DNA of 64,000 bases from Pseudomonas sp. dw_358 (GCF_018449655.1 NZ_JAAVUX010000009.1:1-64000), one strand, 5' to 3'; positions 1 through 10,064 are shown, numbered from the stretch's first letter. Translations and numbers: made by a program. The notes: generated from the sequence alone by a model not told the origin.

Positions 1-406
1 ATCACTACGACGCCGTGCAGTCCATCAGTCAGACAGCAAGCTCCAGTGGTGGCGCTTCCGCTGGAGGTGTTTCCCTCGGGGATTTTCAGATCAGCAAGTA
101 CATTGACCGCGCCACCCCTAAGCTATTCGAGCTTTGCTGCAGAGGCTCACATATCAAGACCGTGACGATTCGAGTCATCGTGCAGGAACTGAAAAACTCA
201 AGTATTTGGACATCGTGCTTGAAGAGGTGCTGATCGCATTGGTCAGCGGACAGGGCGCAGAACAATCCGGCTTCCCTGTCGAAGTCGTAACCCTGAATTA
301 CGGGCGCATTAAATTCGAATATTCACAGCAGCGGCGTGCCGATGGTGGGAGTGCGGGCATCGTTTCTGGTGGTTGGGACAGGACCGCTAACAAGTCATTT
401 GCGTAA
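1..406 (+). pseudogene. hcp: Hcp family type VI secretion tube protein, 3' end, frameshifted
   Basis: Hcp forms the hexameric ring that stacks into the type VI secretion tube and can carry cargo effectors. The window opens inside the gene. The frame starting HYDAVQSISQTASSSGG and reading on to TPKLFELCCRGSHIKTVTIRV is typical Hcp, but after about base 174 the family sequence continues in another frame (HRAGTEKLKYLDIVLEEVLIA, then VTLNYGRIKFEYSQQ, RADGGSAGIVSGGWD and NKSFA to the stop at 404-406). One missing base near 172-177 explains the break. The zero-frame reading stops at 233. Either the gene is broken or this is a sequencing error. The next gene's ribosome binding site overlaps this stop codon, which fits an hcp-effector operon. 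Confidence 0.85.
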
Positions 407-414
407 GGAAACGC

Positions 415-1264
415 ATGATGTCTGACGATGGAAGCTTTCGCGTAGTCCTCAATTTTGCTCAGATGGCTGCAATACTCACGCACGAGTCACTGACACCCGC
501 TGAGATTATGTCCAATCGTATATTTGGAAGCCTTCGGCTTGTCGGCGGAATTATCGAGCTTGCAGGTTCAGGTGTGCTATGTGCGTTACCTGAGCCAACG
601 ATGATTTCAAAAGTCGGGTGCGTTGCAATGGGGGTTCACGCTTCTGATCAACTTTCAGCTGCCTCTACGCAGATTGTGACAGGCCAGCAAACTGACTCAT
701 ATGCATTCAAAGCTGGAGCGACCGCGGCCGAAGCTTTAGGTGCCTCTCGAGCAACAGGCCAGGTTATTGGGTTAGCTACCGAATTCGTAGTGCCTTTAAC
801 GACTGCATCTATGTACAACGCTTTTCGAGTTTCCTCGGTACGTGCTGGCAGGATGAGCATTGCTGTAAGTGAAATGCCTCTCCACGCACCCAGAAAAGGA
901 ATTGGTGGTCACACTTTAAGAGACCATTATCAAAAAAAATATTTCAGACTTGCAAAAACGATTACGTAAGGTAAGAACCGCTCAGGCAATGACAACATTT
1001 GAAAATATGGAAATAGCCGAATGGGCGATCAGCCAGGCATTGAAGACTAACAAGCTGAAAATCATAATGTTTTCTAAAATAAAATTCTTGCGCACAAAAA
1101 ATCGACTGACACTAGTGAGCGAGCTAAATACCGACATTGGATGGGGCATTATGAGGTCCGCGCAAACGACACCTGTAAGAATGACTAAAGTGAGAGTTGT
1201 GATTGAATTTGCTGAATTTAATCACATGCCAGCTTATATTGTCACAGCGTTTCCAATTTCTTGA
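415..1264 (+). pseudogene. Hcp-linked effector with C-terminal bacterial RNase A-like toxin domain, split by a frameshift
   Basis: The ATG at 415 follows the hcp stop with an AAGGAA site five bases upstream. The first frame (415-969, 184 aa) has an N-terminal region of about 155 residues with small, hydrophobic stretches (VGGIIELAGSGVLCALPEPT), of the type I recall from Pseudomonas hcp-linked effectors. It then enters a toxin domain at GGHTLRDHYQ. An A8 tract at 932-939 shifts the frame, and the domain continues in the other frame (ISDLQKRLRKVRTAQAMTTF, TKVRVVIEFAEF, YIVTAFPIS) to the stop at 1262-1264. Removing one A gives an uninterrupted protein of about 282 aa. The GGHTLxxH start, the Arg 11 residues after the second His, and the TA(Y/F)P end match the RNase A-like CDI toxin family (CdiA-CT of Yersinia kristensenii). 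Family assignment is from motif memory, not a search. Confidence 0.75.
932..939 (+). other. A8 homopolymer tract causing the frame change in the effector
   Basis: Eight consecutive A residues lie between the codons for the second His of GGHTLRDH and the Arg 11 residues later. With eight A the reading runs to TAA at 967-969; with seven A (or a slip that restores the same frame) it runs through the whole toxin domain to 1264. The tract could be a replication or transcription slippage site, a fixed mutation, or a sequencing error. Confidence 0.7.
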
Positions 1265-1271
1265 GGTGTCC

Positions 1272-1643
1272 ATGCGCGGCTACATGCAACTGATTGATTT
1301 TATGCGTGAACTAGGTGATGGAATTCTTGATCATCTGCCTGAAGAACAAAGAATAGGGATTCTCGACATTGAAAAAATAGTTGAGAATTGGATGTTGCGG
1401 AAGTCATATCTCCAAGCCCTTTCTTTGAAAAAAGATATTACTACCTATGCTGACCTTTATAAAACAGGTGACTACGCCGTTGATGAGATTTTGGCAGACT
1501 ATGATTTGTGCTTCATCCCTGAGAGGTTTGGTGTTGAAGAACATATTTTTCTTACTAGCATCCTCGGCTTGATTGATTTTCATATTGAGAAAAAAAGAAA
1601 AGCTTTTCTTATGAAGTATTTTGGATGGCTAGGCTACAAATAA
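1272..1643 (+). CDS. Probable immunity protein for the RNase A-like toxin
   Basis: A 123-residue, charged protein starting MRGYMQLIDFMRELGDG at the ATG at 1272, seven bases after the toxin stop, with a GAGGTG site just upstream. It has no signal peptide or membrane segment, and is lysine- and glutamate-rich, as expected of a cytoplasmic protein that binds a nuclease. I do not recognise the family. The immunity role is inferred only from position directly behind a toxin gene and from similar size and AT-rich composition. The frame is open further upstream, to 1203, but the ribosome binding site supports 1272; a second Met codon at 1284 is possible. Confidence 0.65.
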   Translation: MRGYMQLIDFMRELGDGILDHLPEEQRIGILDIEKIVENWMLRKSYLQALSLKKDITTYADLYKTGDYAVDEILADYDLCFIPERFGVEEHIFLTSILGLIDFHIEKKRKAFLMKYFGWLGYK

Positions 1644-1650
1644 GGATTAT

Positions 1651-1737
1651 GTGTCGACGAATGATACTCACGGCTACATGCTTCATGAGAACGGGCAGAA
1701 AAAAGTATTTAATAGTCGCAACTTAGTTCCTGACTGA
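1651..1737 (+). other. Short open frame, possible coding remnant
   Basis: A 28-codon frame opening with GTG (VSTNDTHGYMLHENGQ to NLVPD, then TGA) follows the putative immunity gene. It has no convincing ribosome binding site. The residue mix looks protein-like rather than random, so it may be the 3' scrap of a lost cargo gene, but no family is recognisable. This is a guess. Confidence 0.2.
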
Positions 1738-1745
1738 CATCTCTA

Positions 1746-1816
1746 GGCTCAGCACTCTCGATACCATGCCGGCATTGCTAATGCCGGTTATGGTATCGAG
1801 GCACTTGTGCTGATGC
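1746..1816. repeat. Large imperfect dyad (cruciform/hairpin)
   Basis: The inner arms CTCGATACCAT (1757-1767) and ATGGTATCGAG (1790-1800) are perfect complements. Inside them CCGGCATT pairs with AATGCCGG around a GCT loop. Outside, TCAGCAC (1749-1755) pairs with GTGCTGA (1807-1813), and GGC with GCC beyond that. There is no T-run on either side, so a simple intrinsic terminator is unlikely. The rest of 1644-1912 is AT-rich and has no gene I can support. Confidence 0.7.
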
Positions 1817-1912
1817 CAACCATCCGCGCCATGAAAAACGCCATTGATGAAACAGTAAATTCACTATCTATACTTATTTTTTACAACTAAGTCAGATAGT
1901 TGAGAATACCCC

Positions 1913-3490
1913 CTACTCCCACTCGATCGTCGCCGGCGGCTTGCTCGACACATCGTAAGTCACCCGCGAAATCCCTTCGATCTCGTTGATGATCCGACCA
2001 CTCACCGTCTCCAGCAACTCATAAGGCAAGTGCGCCCAACGTGCGGTCATGAAGTCGATGGTTTCCACCGCACGCAGGGCCACCACCCAGGCGTAGCGAC
2101 GGCCGTCGCCGACCACGCCGACGGATTTCACGGGTTGGAACACGACGAAGGCCTGGCTGACCTTGTGGTACCAGTCGGCCTTGCGCAGTTCTTCGATGAA
2201 GATGTGATCGGCGCGACGCAGCAGGTCGGCGTACTCCTTCTTCACTTCACCGAGGATGCGCACGCCCAGGCCCGGGCCCGGGAAGGGGTGACGGTAGACC
2301 ATGTCGTAGGGCAGGCCCAGTTCCAGACCGAGACGGCGCACTTCGTCCTTGAACAGTTCGCGCAACGGCTCGACCAGCTTGAGGTTCATTTCCTCCGGCA
2401 GGCCACCGACGTTGTGGTGCGACTTGATCACGTGGGCCTTGCCGCTCTTGGCGCCGGCCGACTCGATCACATCGGGGTAGATGGTGCCTTGGGCCAGGTA
2501 CTTGATGTTGTCCAGCTTGGTGGACTCGGCGTCGAACACGTCGATGAAGGTACGGCCGATGATCTTGCGCTTCTTCTCCGGGTCGGCTTCGCCCGCCAGG
2601 TTATCGAGAAATTGATCCTCGGCGTTGGCGCGGATCACCTTGACGCCCATGTTCTCGGCGAACATCGCCATGACCTGCTCGCCTTCGTGCAGGCGCAGCA
2701 GGCCGTTGTCGACAAACACGCAGGTCAGCTGATCACCGATGGCCTTGTGCAGCAGGGCCGCAACCACTGACGAGTCGACGCCGCCGGACAGGCCCAGCAA
2801 AACGTTGTCGGTACCTACCTGGGCGCGAACCTGGGCGATGGCGTCTTCGGCGATTTTCGACGGGGTCCACAGGGCTTCACACTCGCAGATGTCGAGGATG
2901 AAGCGCGACAGGATGCGGCCGCCTTGCTTGGTGTGCGTCACTTCGGGGTGGAACTGCACGCCGTAGTAGCGACGCTCGTCGCTGAACATGCCGGCGATCG
3001 GGCAACTCGGAGTGCTGGCCAGGATGCTGAAGTCTTCCGGCATGCGGGTGACTTTGTCACCGTGGCTCATCCACACGTCGAGGCCGAACAGGCCATCAGC
3101 GTCGATGTGGTCTTCGATGCCATCCAGCAGACGACTTTTACCGACCACGTCGACGCGGGCGTAACCGAATTCGCGCAGGTCGGAACCTTCCACCTTGCCG
3201 CCCAGTTGCTCGGCCATGGTCTGCATGCCGTAGCAGATGCCGAAGACCGGTACGCCGAGGTCGAATACGGCCTGCGGGCAGCGTGGGCTGTTGGCTTCGT
3301 GCACCGACTCCGGGCCGCCGGCGAGGATGACGCCTTTGGGAGCGAATTGGCGAATCGCTTCGTCGTCCATGTCGAACGGGTGCAGTTCGCAATACACGCC
3401 GATCTCGCGCACACGGCGCGCAATCAGCTGGGTGTACTGGGAGCCGAAATCGAGGATCAGGATACGGTGGGCGTGGATGTCGAGGGCCAT
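1913..3490 (-). CDS. guaA: GMP synthase (glutamine-hydrolysing)
   Basis: Converts XMP to GMP using glutamine and ATP, the last step of de novo GMP synthesis, in the cytoplasm. The 525 residues match the usual length. The N-terminal class I amidotransferase domain shows GICYGMQ with the nucleophile Cys at about 86 and FHPEVTHT carrying the catalytic His/Glu near 180. The central ATP pyrophosphatase P-loop reads [10 protein letters not shown]. The C-terminal dimerisation domain ends KPPATIEWE. The ATG at 3490 gives the family start [18 protein letters not shown]. It lies 100 bp downstream of guaB on the same strand, the standard guaBA arrangement. Confidence 0.98.
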   Translation of the reverse strand: MALDIHAHRILILDFGSQYTQLIARRVREIGVYCELHPFDMDDEAIRQFAPKGVILAGGPESVHEANSPRCPQAVFDLGVPVFGICYGMQTMAEQLGGKVEGSDLREFGYARVDVVGKSRLLDGIEDHIDADGLFGLDVWMSHGDKVTRMPEDFSILASTPSCPIAGMFSDERRYYGVQFHPEVTHTKQGGRILSRFILDICECEALWTPSKIAEDAIAQVRAQVGTDNVLLGLSGGVDSSVVAALLHKAIGDQLTCVFVDNGLLRLHEGEQVMAMFAENMGVKVIRANAEDQFLDNLAGEADPEKKRKIIGRTFIDVFDAESTKLDNIKYLAQGTIYPDVIESAGAKSGKAHVIKSHHNVGGLPEEMNLKLVEPLRELFKDEVRRLGLELGLPYDMVYRHPFPGPGLGVRILGEVKKEYADLLRRADHIFIEELRKADWYHKVSQAFVVFQPVKSVGVVGDGRRYAWVVALRAVETIDFMTARWAHLPYELLETVSGRIINEIEGISRVTYDVSSKPPATIEWE

Positions 3491-3525
3491 GACTCATTCT
3501 CGTCAAAGATAATCAGAAACGACAC

Positions 3526-3580
3526 GGGGCTGTGATGCACAGCCCCGCTTGCTAATTCAACCGCGGCGGGAGGGCCCGCC
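3526..3580. repeat. Two hairpins in the guaB-guaA intergenic region
   Basis: GGGGCTGTG (3526-3534) and CACAGCCCC (3538-3546) form a perfect nine-pair stem with a three-base loop. GGCGGG (3565-3570) and CCCGCC (3575-3580) form a second stem. Neither is followed by a T-run on the minus strand, so they look like RNA processing or stability elements inside the guaBA transcript rather than a full terminator. Confidence 0.55.
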
Positions 3581-3590
3581 ACGGGCACTA

Positions 3591-5144
<1,554 letters not shown>

Positions 5145-5702
5145 TCAAATACTGTTTATATAGACGGACACATGGGCCACCGGCTGATCCAGCCAGTCCG
5201 CAAATTCCGCGACAAAACCCTTCTTGAGTCCTGCCCTCTCCCAGTTATTGAAAATGAAGCCCAGGTTGCTGAACGCACAGGGTTGCAGGAACAGAAAGCC
5301 ATTGATGTCATCTTCGTGCCCGCATTCCGGGCAGCTGAAGTTGTCCGTATGGCCTGGCATCCAGTCCTCGAGGCTGTCGAACAGCGCTTCTCCCACTTCC
5401 CGGCGGCACTGCGGGCAACCCGCCTCGTGCAGGAAACCGTCCATCGGGGTGAAGATGCAGCGATCTGTCACCACTTCGAGGCCGTTGACCCTTTCGCCGA
5501 ACGGCAGCAGCTCCGGGCGTTCGACTACGGCCCGCGCGCCCGCCGAAATGGCATAGGCCATTCGGTTGCCGGTGCTGCCACAGGTGCTCGGCTGCTCTTC
5601 GATGATGTCCTTGCGCACCAGCCAGCGCAGAATGGCGCGGGCGCGAGGCTCGTGGACCGGCAGAGTGGAAATCCGCGGGGCGATGATGGCTTGGGTCTGC
5701 AT
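5145..5702 (-). CDS. Uncharacterised protein with a four-cysteine zinc ribbon
   Basis: A 185-residue soluble protein starting MQTQAIIAPRISTLPVHEPR at 5702 with an AAAGG site upstream; a longer reading to 6074 runs antisense into xseA and is not supported. The N-terminal ~60 residues look like a helix-turn-helix-like region (RARAILRWLVRKDIIEE). The middle holds two CxxC pairs (C96/C99 and C124/C127, contexts GCPQCRR and SCPECGH), a classic zinc ribbon. Homologues in Pseudomonas are, as I recall, often labelled sugar ABC transporter ATPase, but there is no Walker A motif here, so that label is not supported. Divergent from xseA. Confidence 0.8.
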   Translation of the reverse strand: MQTQAIIAPRISTLPVHEPRARAILRWLVRKDIIEEQPSTCGSTGNRMAYAISAGARAVVERPELLPFGERVNGLEVVTDRCIFTPMDGFLHEAGCPQCRREVGEALFDSLEDWMPGHTDNFSCPECGHEDDINGFLFLQPCAFSNLGFIFNNWERAGLKKGFVAEFADWLDQPVAHVSVYINSI

Positions 5703-5802
5703 GCGCAACCTTTGAGAATATGACGCGGAAGGATAAACCATGTGCTCCCCCAGGCAGCCAGAGTGGTGGTTGCCGTTGGCGAATGCATCTATCATGCCCG
5801 GC

Positions 5803-7182
5803 ATGATCAAAGACCCATTCGCCAGGCTTAACCTGGACCGCGAAGTACTCACTGTCAGCCAGCTCAATGGCCGCGCCCGCGTGTTGCTGGAGGATGTGTT
5901 CAGTAACATATGGGTCGAAGGCGAGATTTCCAACCTCGCACGCCCCGCCTCGGGGCATATGTACTTCACCCTCAAGGACAGTGGTGCGCAGGTACGCTGC
6001 GCACTGTTCCGGCAAAATGCCCAGCGGGTACGCCAGGCGCTGAAGGATGGCCTGGCGGTCAAAGTGCGCGGCAAGGTCTCGCTGTTCGAGGGCCGGGGTG
6101 ATTACCAACTGATTCTCGATACCGTCGAGCCGGCTGGCGACGGCGCCCTGCGCCTGGCGTTCGATGCGCTGAAAGACAAGCTCATGGCCGAAGGCCTGTT
6201 CAGCGCCGAACGCAAGGTGCCCCTGCCCGCCCATCCTCAACGCATTGGTATCGTCAGCTCGCCGACAGGAGCGGTGATCCGCGACATCATCAGCGTCTTT
6301 CGGCGCCGAGCTCCCCAGGTGCGACTGACCCTGATTCCCACGGCAGTACAAGGTCGCGACGCCACGGCGCAGATCGTCCGCGCGCTCGAGCTGGCCGATG
6401 CCCGAGGCTTCGACGCCATCATCCTCGCCCGTGGTGGTGGTTCGCTGGAAGACCTCTGGTGTTTCAACGAGGAAGCCGTGGCCCGCGCCGTGGATGCCTG
6501 CGTGACCCCGATCGTCAGCGCAGTGGGCCATGAAACCGATGTTTCGATCAGCGATTTCGTCGCCGACGTTCGCGCGCCGACACCTTCGGCCGCCGCCGAA
6601 CTGCTGGCGCCGGACTCCAGTGACCTGGTGCGCCGCGTCGAAAGCCTCGAACGTCGCCTGTTGATGCGCATGCAGAACCGCCTGCGCCATGATCGCCTGC
6701 GCCTGGACGGTCTGGCAGCACGCCTGCGCCATCCCGGTGAACGCTTGCGCCAGCAGGCCCAACGCCTGGACGACCTGGACATGCGCATGCGCCGCGCATT
6801 CGAGCATCGCATGCGCAACAGTCGTCAGCGCATGGAGCGACTGGAGGGAAGGCTGGCGGCGCAGCACCCCGGCCGTACGCTCGCCCTGCTCAAGCAACGT
6901 GTGGACACACTCGCCGCGCGGCTGCCAAGGGCAATCCGGGAAAACCTCAAGGACCGGCGTCAGGCACTGCAAGCACAGATGCAGACGCTGCATGTGGTCA
7001 GCCCGCTGGCGACCCTTGGGCGCGGTTACAGCATTTTGCTTGACGAGCGCGGCCAGGCTATCCGCAGCGCCGCGCAGACCAGCACCGGCCAGCGCCTGAA
7101 AGCCCGCCTGGGTGAAGGCGAGCTGGACGTGCGCGTAGAGGATAACCATCTCACCCCTGTCACCTTGTCGTTGCTGGATTGA
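5803..7182 (+). CDS. xseA: Exodeoxyribonuclease VII large subunit
   Basis: The large, catalytic subunit of ExoVII, which degrades single-stranded DNA from both ends in mismatch and recombination repair. The 459 residues begin MIKDPFARLNLDREVLTVSQ. An N-terminal OB fold contains VEGEISNLARPASGHMYFTL. The catalytic core contains SSPTGAVIRDI and ARGGGSLEDLW, followed by a long coiled-coil region rich in Arg/Leu/Gln (about 290-400), which binds the small subunits, and the C-terminal GRGYSIL motif. ATG codons exist at 5740 and 5794, but 5803 fits the family. xseB is not in the window. The next gene starts only four bases after the stop, suggesting coupling. Confidence 0.97.
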   Translation: MIKDPFARLNLDREVLTVSQLNGRARVLLEDVFSNIWVEGEISNLARPASGHMYFTLKDSGAQVRCALFRQNAQRVRQALKDGLAVKVRGKVSLFEGRGDYQLILDTVEPAGDGALRLAFDALKDKLMAEGLFSAERKVPLPAHPQRIGIVSSPTGAVIRDIISVFRRRAPQVRLTLIPTAVQGRDATAQIVRALELADARGFDAIILARGGGSLEDLWCFNEEAVARAVDACVTPIVSAVGHETDVSISDFVADVRAPTPSAAAELLAPDSSDLVRRVESLERRLLMRMQNRLRHDRLRLDGLAARLRHPGERLRQQAQRLDDLDMRMRRAFEHRMRNSRQRMERLEGRLAAQHPGRTLALLKQRVDTLAARLPRAIRENLKDRRQALQAQMQTLHVVSPLATLGRGYSILLDERGQAIRSAAQTSTGQRLKARLGEGELDVRVEDNHLTPVTLSLLD

Positions 7183-7186
7183 ATCG

Positions 7187-8008
7187 ATGCCGCGCCTGCT
7201 TGCTGTCCTTTTGCTGTGCCTGAGTTGCACTGTCCATGCCGCCGACAGCTACCTGACCCGACTGCTGAACAAGCCGGTACCGGGTGGCGTCGCGGTGATC
7301 GAGCTCGGCACCAGTGCCGTCCCGCCCACCGCCCGCTTCGACAACAAACCGGTGCTGGTGATCAAGGAGCAGGACACCTGGCGCGCCATCGTCGGCATCC
7401 CCTTGACTGCCAAGCCAGGCCCGCTGCAATTGAGCAGTGGTGGTCGCACGCTCAGCTTCATGGTGGGTAGCAAGCACTACCCCGAGCAGCACATCACGCT
7501 GAAGAACACTCGCCAGGTCAACCCCGACCCCGCCGACCTGACCCGCATCAACGCCGAACTGGCCACCCAGACCCAAGCCTACCGCAGCTTCAGCTTGGGC
7601 AACCCCAGCAACCTGATACTGGACAAACCGGTCAACGGCTCGCTGTCCAGCCGCTTTGGCGTACGCCGCTTCTTCAACGGCGAAGAACGCAATCCCCACG
7701 CGGGCCTGGACTTCGCCGTACCGGCGGGCACCCCGATCAAGACGCCGGCGGCCGGCAGGGTCATCCTGATCGGTGACTACTTCTTCAATGGCAACACCGT
7801 GTTCGTCGACCACGGTCAGGGTTTCATCAGCATGTTCTGCCACATGTCGAAAATCGACGTGCACGCAGGCCAGATTCTGGCACGAGGCGCTGTGGTCGGC
7901 CGGGTCGGCTCCACAGGCCGCGCTACCGGACCGCACATGCACTGGAATGTCAGCCTGAATGACGTGCGGGTGGATCCGGCGATATTTATCGGGGCGTTTC
8001 AACCCTGA
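7187..8008 (+). CDS. Periplasmic M23 family metallopeptidase
   Basis: A 273-residue exported protein with a cleavable signal peptide (MPRLLAVLLLCLSCTVHAAD, cut about 19). A beta-rich middle domain is followed by a C-terminal lysostaphin-type (M23/LytM) domain. The zinc ligands are all present: H171 and D175 in NPHAGLDFAVPAG, and H252 in GPHMHWNV, with H219 in FCHM. Such enzymes cut peptidoglycan cross-links or activate amidases; the complete metal site suggests real peptidase activity rather than a NlpD/EnvC-type activator. It starts four bases after xseA, so it is probably co-transcribed. Confidence 0.92.
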   Translation: MPRLLAVLLLCLSCTVHAADSYLTRLLNKPVPGGVAVIELGTSAVPPTARFDNKPVLVIKEQDTWRAIVGIPLTAKPGPLQLSSGGRTLSFMVGSKHYPEQHITLKNTRQVNPDPADLTRINAELATQTQAYRSFSLGNPSNLILDKPVNGSLSSRFGVRRFFNGEERNPHAGLDFAVPAGTPIKTPAAGRVILIGDYFFNGNTVFVDHGQGFISMFCHMSKIDVHAGQILARGAVVGRVGSTGRATGPHMHWNVSLNDVRVDPAIFIGAFQP

Positions 8009-8174
8009 GCCGCTCCGTTAGCACGGATTGCGGAGGATCAAATACCTGCGCAATCGGCCTCGTCATTTCGGATATCTGCCGCGATTAATTCTCGAAATCA
8101 CTGCTCATACAGCATTGGCTACCAATTTTTTTGAAGCACTTGCCATCTTTAACCCCACTGGTTAGGGTTGACGC
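8009..8174. other. Intergenic region upstream of leuA
   Basis: No gene is visible. An imperfect hairpin (CCGC/CCGT pairing with ACGG/GCGG) lies at about 8012-8035, just after the M23 gene, without a T-run, so termination there is uncertain. The segment around 8090-8160 is more AT-rich and includes a run of seven T; it probably holds the leuA promoter, but I could not settle on -35 and -10 boxes. Confidence 0.4.
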
Positions 8175-8252
8175 ATGAAAACCGCACATACCCTCATTCA
8201 ACGCCGCCAACACCGCAGCCTTTGCCTGGTCAGTGCACGACTGCCTGGCTAG
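8175..8252 (+). CDS. Possible leuA leader peptide
   Basis: A 25-codon frame (MKTAHTLIQRRQHRSLCLVS, then ARLPG and TAG) begins at an ATG with a TAGGG ribosome binding site six bases upstream and lies 75 bp before leuA. It contains four Leu codons, two of them close together (SLCLV), but no Leu run. A GC-rich stem (around 8290-8310) sits between it and leuA, with no T-run. It could be a leucine attenuation leader or a chance frame with a good start site. Confidence 0.35.
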   Translation: MKTAHTLIQRRQHRSLCLVSARLPG

Positions 8253-8327
8253 ATCGCGTCGCCTCGCCCTTCATCTATCGTCTACCGGCAGGCCCTTTCC
8301 GAAGGCTGCAACTCAAGGATTGCTCAC

Positions 8328-9998
8328 ATGACCATGCTCAAAGATCCGTCGAACAAATACCGCGCGTTCCCGACCATCGATCTGCCCGACCGGACCTGGC
8401 CGTCGAAAGCCATTACCGTGGCGCCGATCTGGTGCAGTTCCGACCTGCGTGACGGCAACCAGTCGCTGATCGAGCCGATGGATTCAGTGAAGAAGCTGCG
8501 TTTCTGGAAAACCCTGGTCGCCGTGGGCGTCAAGGAAATCGAAGCCTCGTTCCCTTCCGCTTCCCAGACCGACTTCGACTTCGTGCGCACCTTGATCGAA
8601 GACGGCCACATTCCAGACGACACCACCATCCAGGTGCTGACCCAAGCCCGTGAAGACTTGATCGCACGGACCTTCGAATCGCTCAAGGGCGCCAAGAAAG
8701 CCATTGTCCACCTGTACAACGCCACCTCTCCTTCTTTTCGCAAGATTGTCTTCAACCAGGACAAGCAGGGCGTGAAGGAAATCGCCGTGAGCGCCGCCAA
8801 GCTGTTCGTCAAATACGCCGCCCAGCAGCCGGAAACCCAGTGGACGTTCCAGTATTCGCCGGAAACCTTCAGCGCCACCGAACTGGAATTTGCCAAGGAA
8901 GTCTGTGACGCGGTGATCGAGGTGTGGAACCCTACGCCAGAGCACAAGGTGATTCTCAACCTGCCCGCTACCGTGGAAGTGTCCACGCCGAACATCTATG
9001 CCGACCAGATCGAGTGGTTCGGCCGCCATGTCTCCCGTCGTGACAGTGTGCTGATCAGCCTGCACACCCACAACGACCGCGGCACTGGCGTCGCGGCGAC
9101 TGAACTGGGCCTGATGGCTGGCGCCGATCGCGTCGAAGGCTGCCTGTTCGGCAACGGTGAGCGCACCGGCAACGTCGACCTGGTGACCCTGGCACTGAAC
9201 CTCTACACCCAAGGCGTTGACCCCGAGCTGGACTTCTCCGACATCGACGGCGTGCGCAAAGTCGTCGAAGAGTGCAACCAGTTGCCGGTCCACCCCCGTC
9301 ACCCGTACGTCGGCGACCTCGTTCACACCGCTTTCTCCGGCTCGCACCAGGATGCCATCCGCAAGGGCCTGACCCAGCAGAAAGAGGACACCCTGTGGGA
9401 AGTCCCGTATTTGCCGATCGACCCGGCCGACATCGGCCGCAGCTACGAGGCGGTGATCCGCGTCAACAGCCAGTCAGGCAAAGGCGGCATCACCTACCTG
9501 CTCGAGCAGGAATATGGCATCAGCCTGCCACGCCGCATGCAAATCGAATTCAGCCAGGTCGTTCAGGCCGAGACCGACCGCGTAGGCCTGGAAATGAGCG
9601 CCCAGCAGATTTATGCCTTGCTGCACAAAGAGTACCTGCAGGCCAACGTGCCTTACGCCCTGATCAGCCACCGCCTGCAGGAAGAAAACGGCAACAGCGC
9701 CGTCAACATTGAAGTCCACAGCGACGGCGAAACCCAGAACTGGCGCGGCAAGGGCAACGGCGCTCTGGAAGCGCTGGTAGCGGCACTGCCGATCAGCGTT
9801 GAAATCATGGACTACAACGAACACGCCATTGCCGCCGGGACTAACGCCAAGGCAGCAGCCTACATCGAACTGCGCGTGGCTGGCGGTCGTCCGATCCATG
9901 GTGTGGGTGTGGACGAAAACATCACCACCGCCAGTTTCCGGGCACTGTTCAGCGCACTGAACCGGTCGTTGAGCCAGCAGGAAGCGAAAGCGGCTTGA
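8328..9998 (+). CDS. leuA: 2-isopropylmalate synthase
   Basis: Condenses acetyl-CoA with 2-oxoisovalerate, the first committed step of leucine synthesis. The 556 residues are the long LeuA form found in Pseudomonas. The HMGL-like catalytic barrel shows [11 protein letters not shown] near the N-terminus, [12 protein letters not shown] with the metal-binding His pair, and [11 protein letters not shown]. The C-terminal LeuA dimer/allosteric domain ends about residue 550. The start at 8328 has an AAGGA site eight bases upstream; a second ATG two codons in is possible. It is monocistronic, with a strong terminator behind it. Confidence 0.97.
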   Translation: MTMLKDPSNKYRAFPTIDLPDRTWPSKAITVAPIWCSSDLRDGNQSLIEPMDSVKKLRFWKTLVAVGVKEIEASFPSASQTDFDFVRTLIEDGHIPDDTTIQVLTQAREDLIARTFESLKGAKKAIVHLYNATSPSFRKIVFNQDKQGVKEIAVSAAKLFVKYAAQQPETQWTFQYSPETFSATELEFAKEVCDAVIEVWNPTPEHKVILNLPATVEVSTPNIYADQIEWFGRHVSRRDSVLISLHTHNDRGTGVAATELGLMAGADRVEGCLFGNGERTGNVDLVTLALNLYTQGVDPELDFSDIDGVRKVVEECNQLPVHPRHPYVGDLVHTAFSGSHQDAIRKGLTQQKEDTLWEVPYLPIDPADIGRSYEAVIRVNSQSGKGGITYLLEQEYGISLPRRMQIEFSQVVQAETDRVGLEMSAQQIYALLHKEYLQANVPYALISHRLQEENGNSAVNIEVHSDGETQNWRGKGNGALEALVAALPISVEIMDYNEHAIAAGTNAKAAAYIELRVAGGRPIHGVGVDENITTASFRALFSALNRSLSQQEAKAA

Positions 9999-10013
9999 AA
10001 GTGAGCTGATTAT

Positions 10014-10042
10014 AAAAAACCGGCTGATGGGCCGGTTTTTTT
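10014..10042. terminator. Bidirectional intrinsic terminator after leuA
   Basis: ACCGGC and GCCGGT form a stem flanked by an A6 run on one side and a T7 run on the other. It can end both leuA on the plus strand and the amidase gene on the minus strand. Confidence 0.9.
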
Positions 10043-10064
10043 ATGCCTGAAACAGCAAGCCCGG

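Noticed and set aside
1855..1905. AACTA/TAGTT pairing as a guaA terminator.
   Set aside because: The stem is only five pairs and the minus strand downstream is A-rich, not T-rich.
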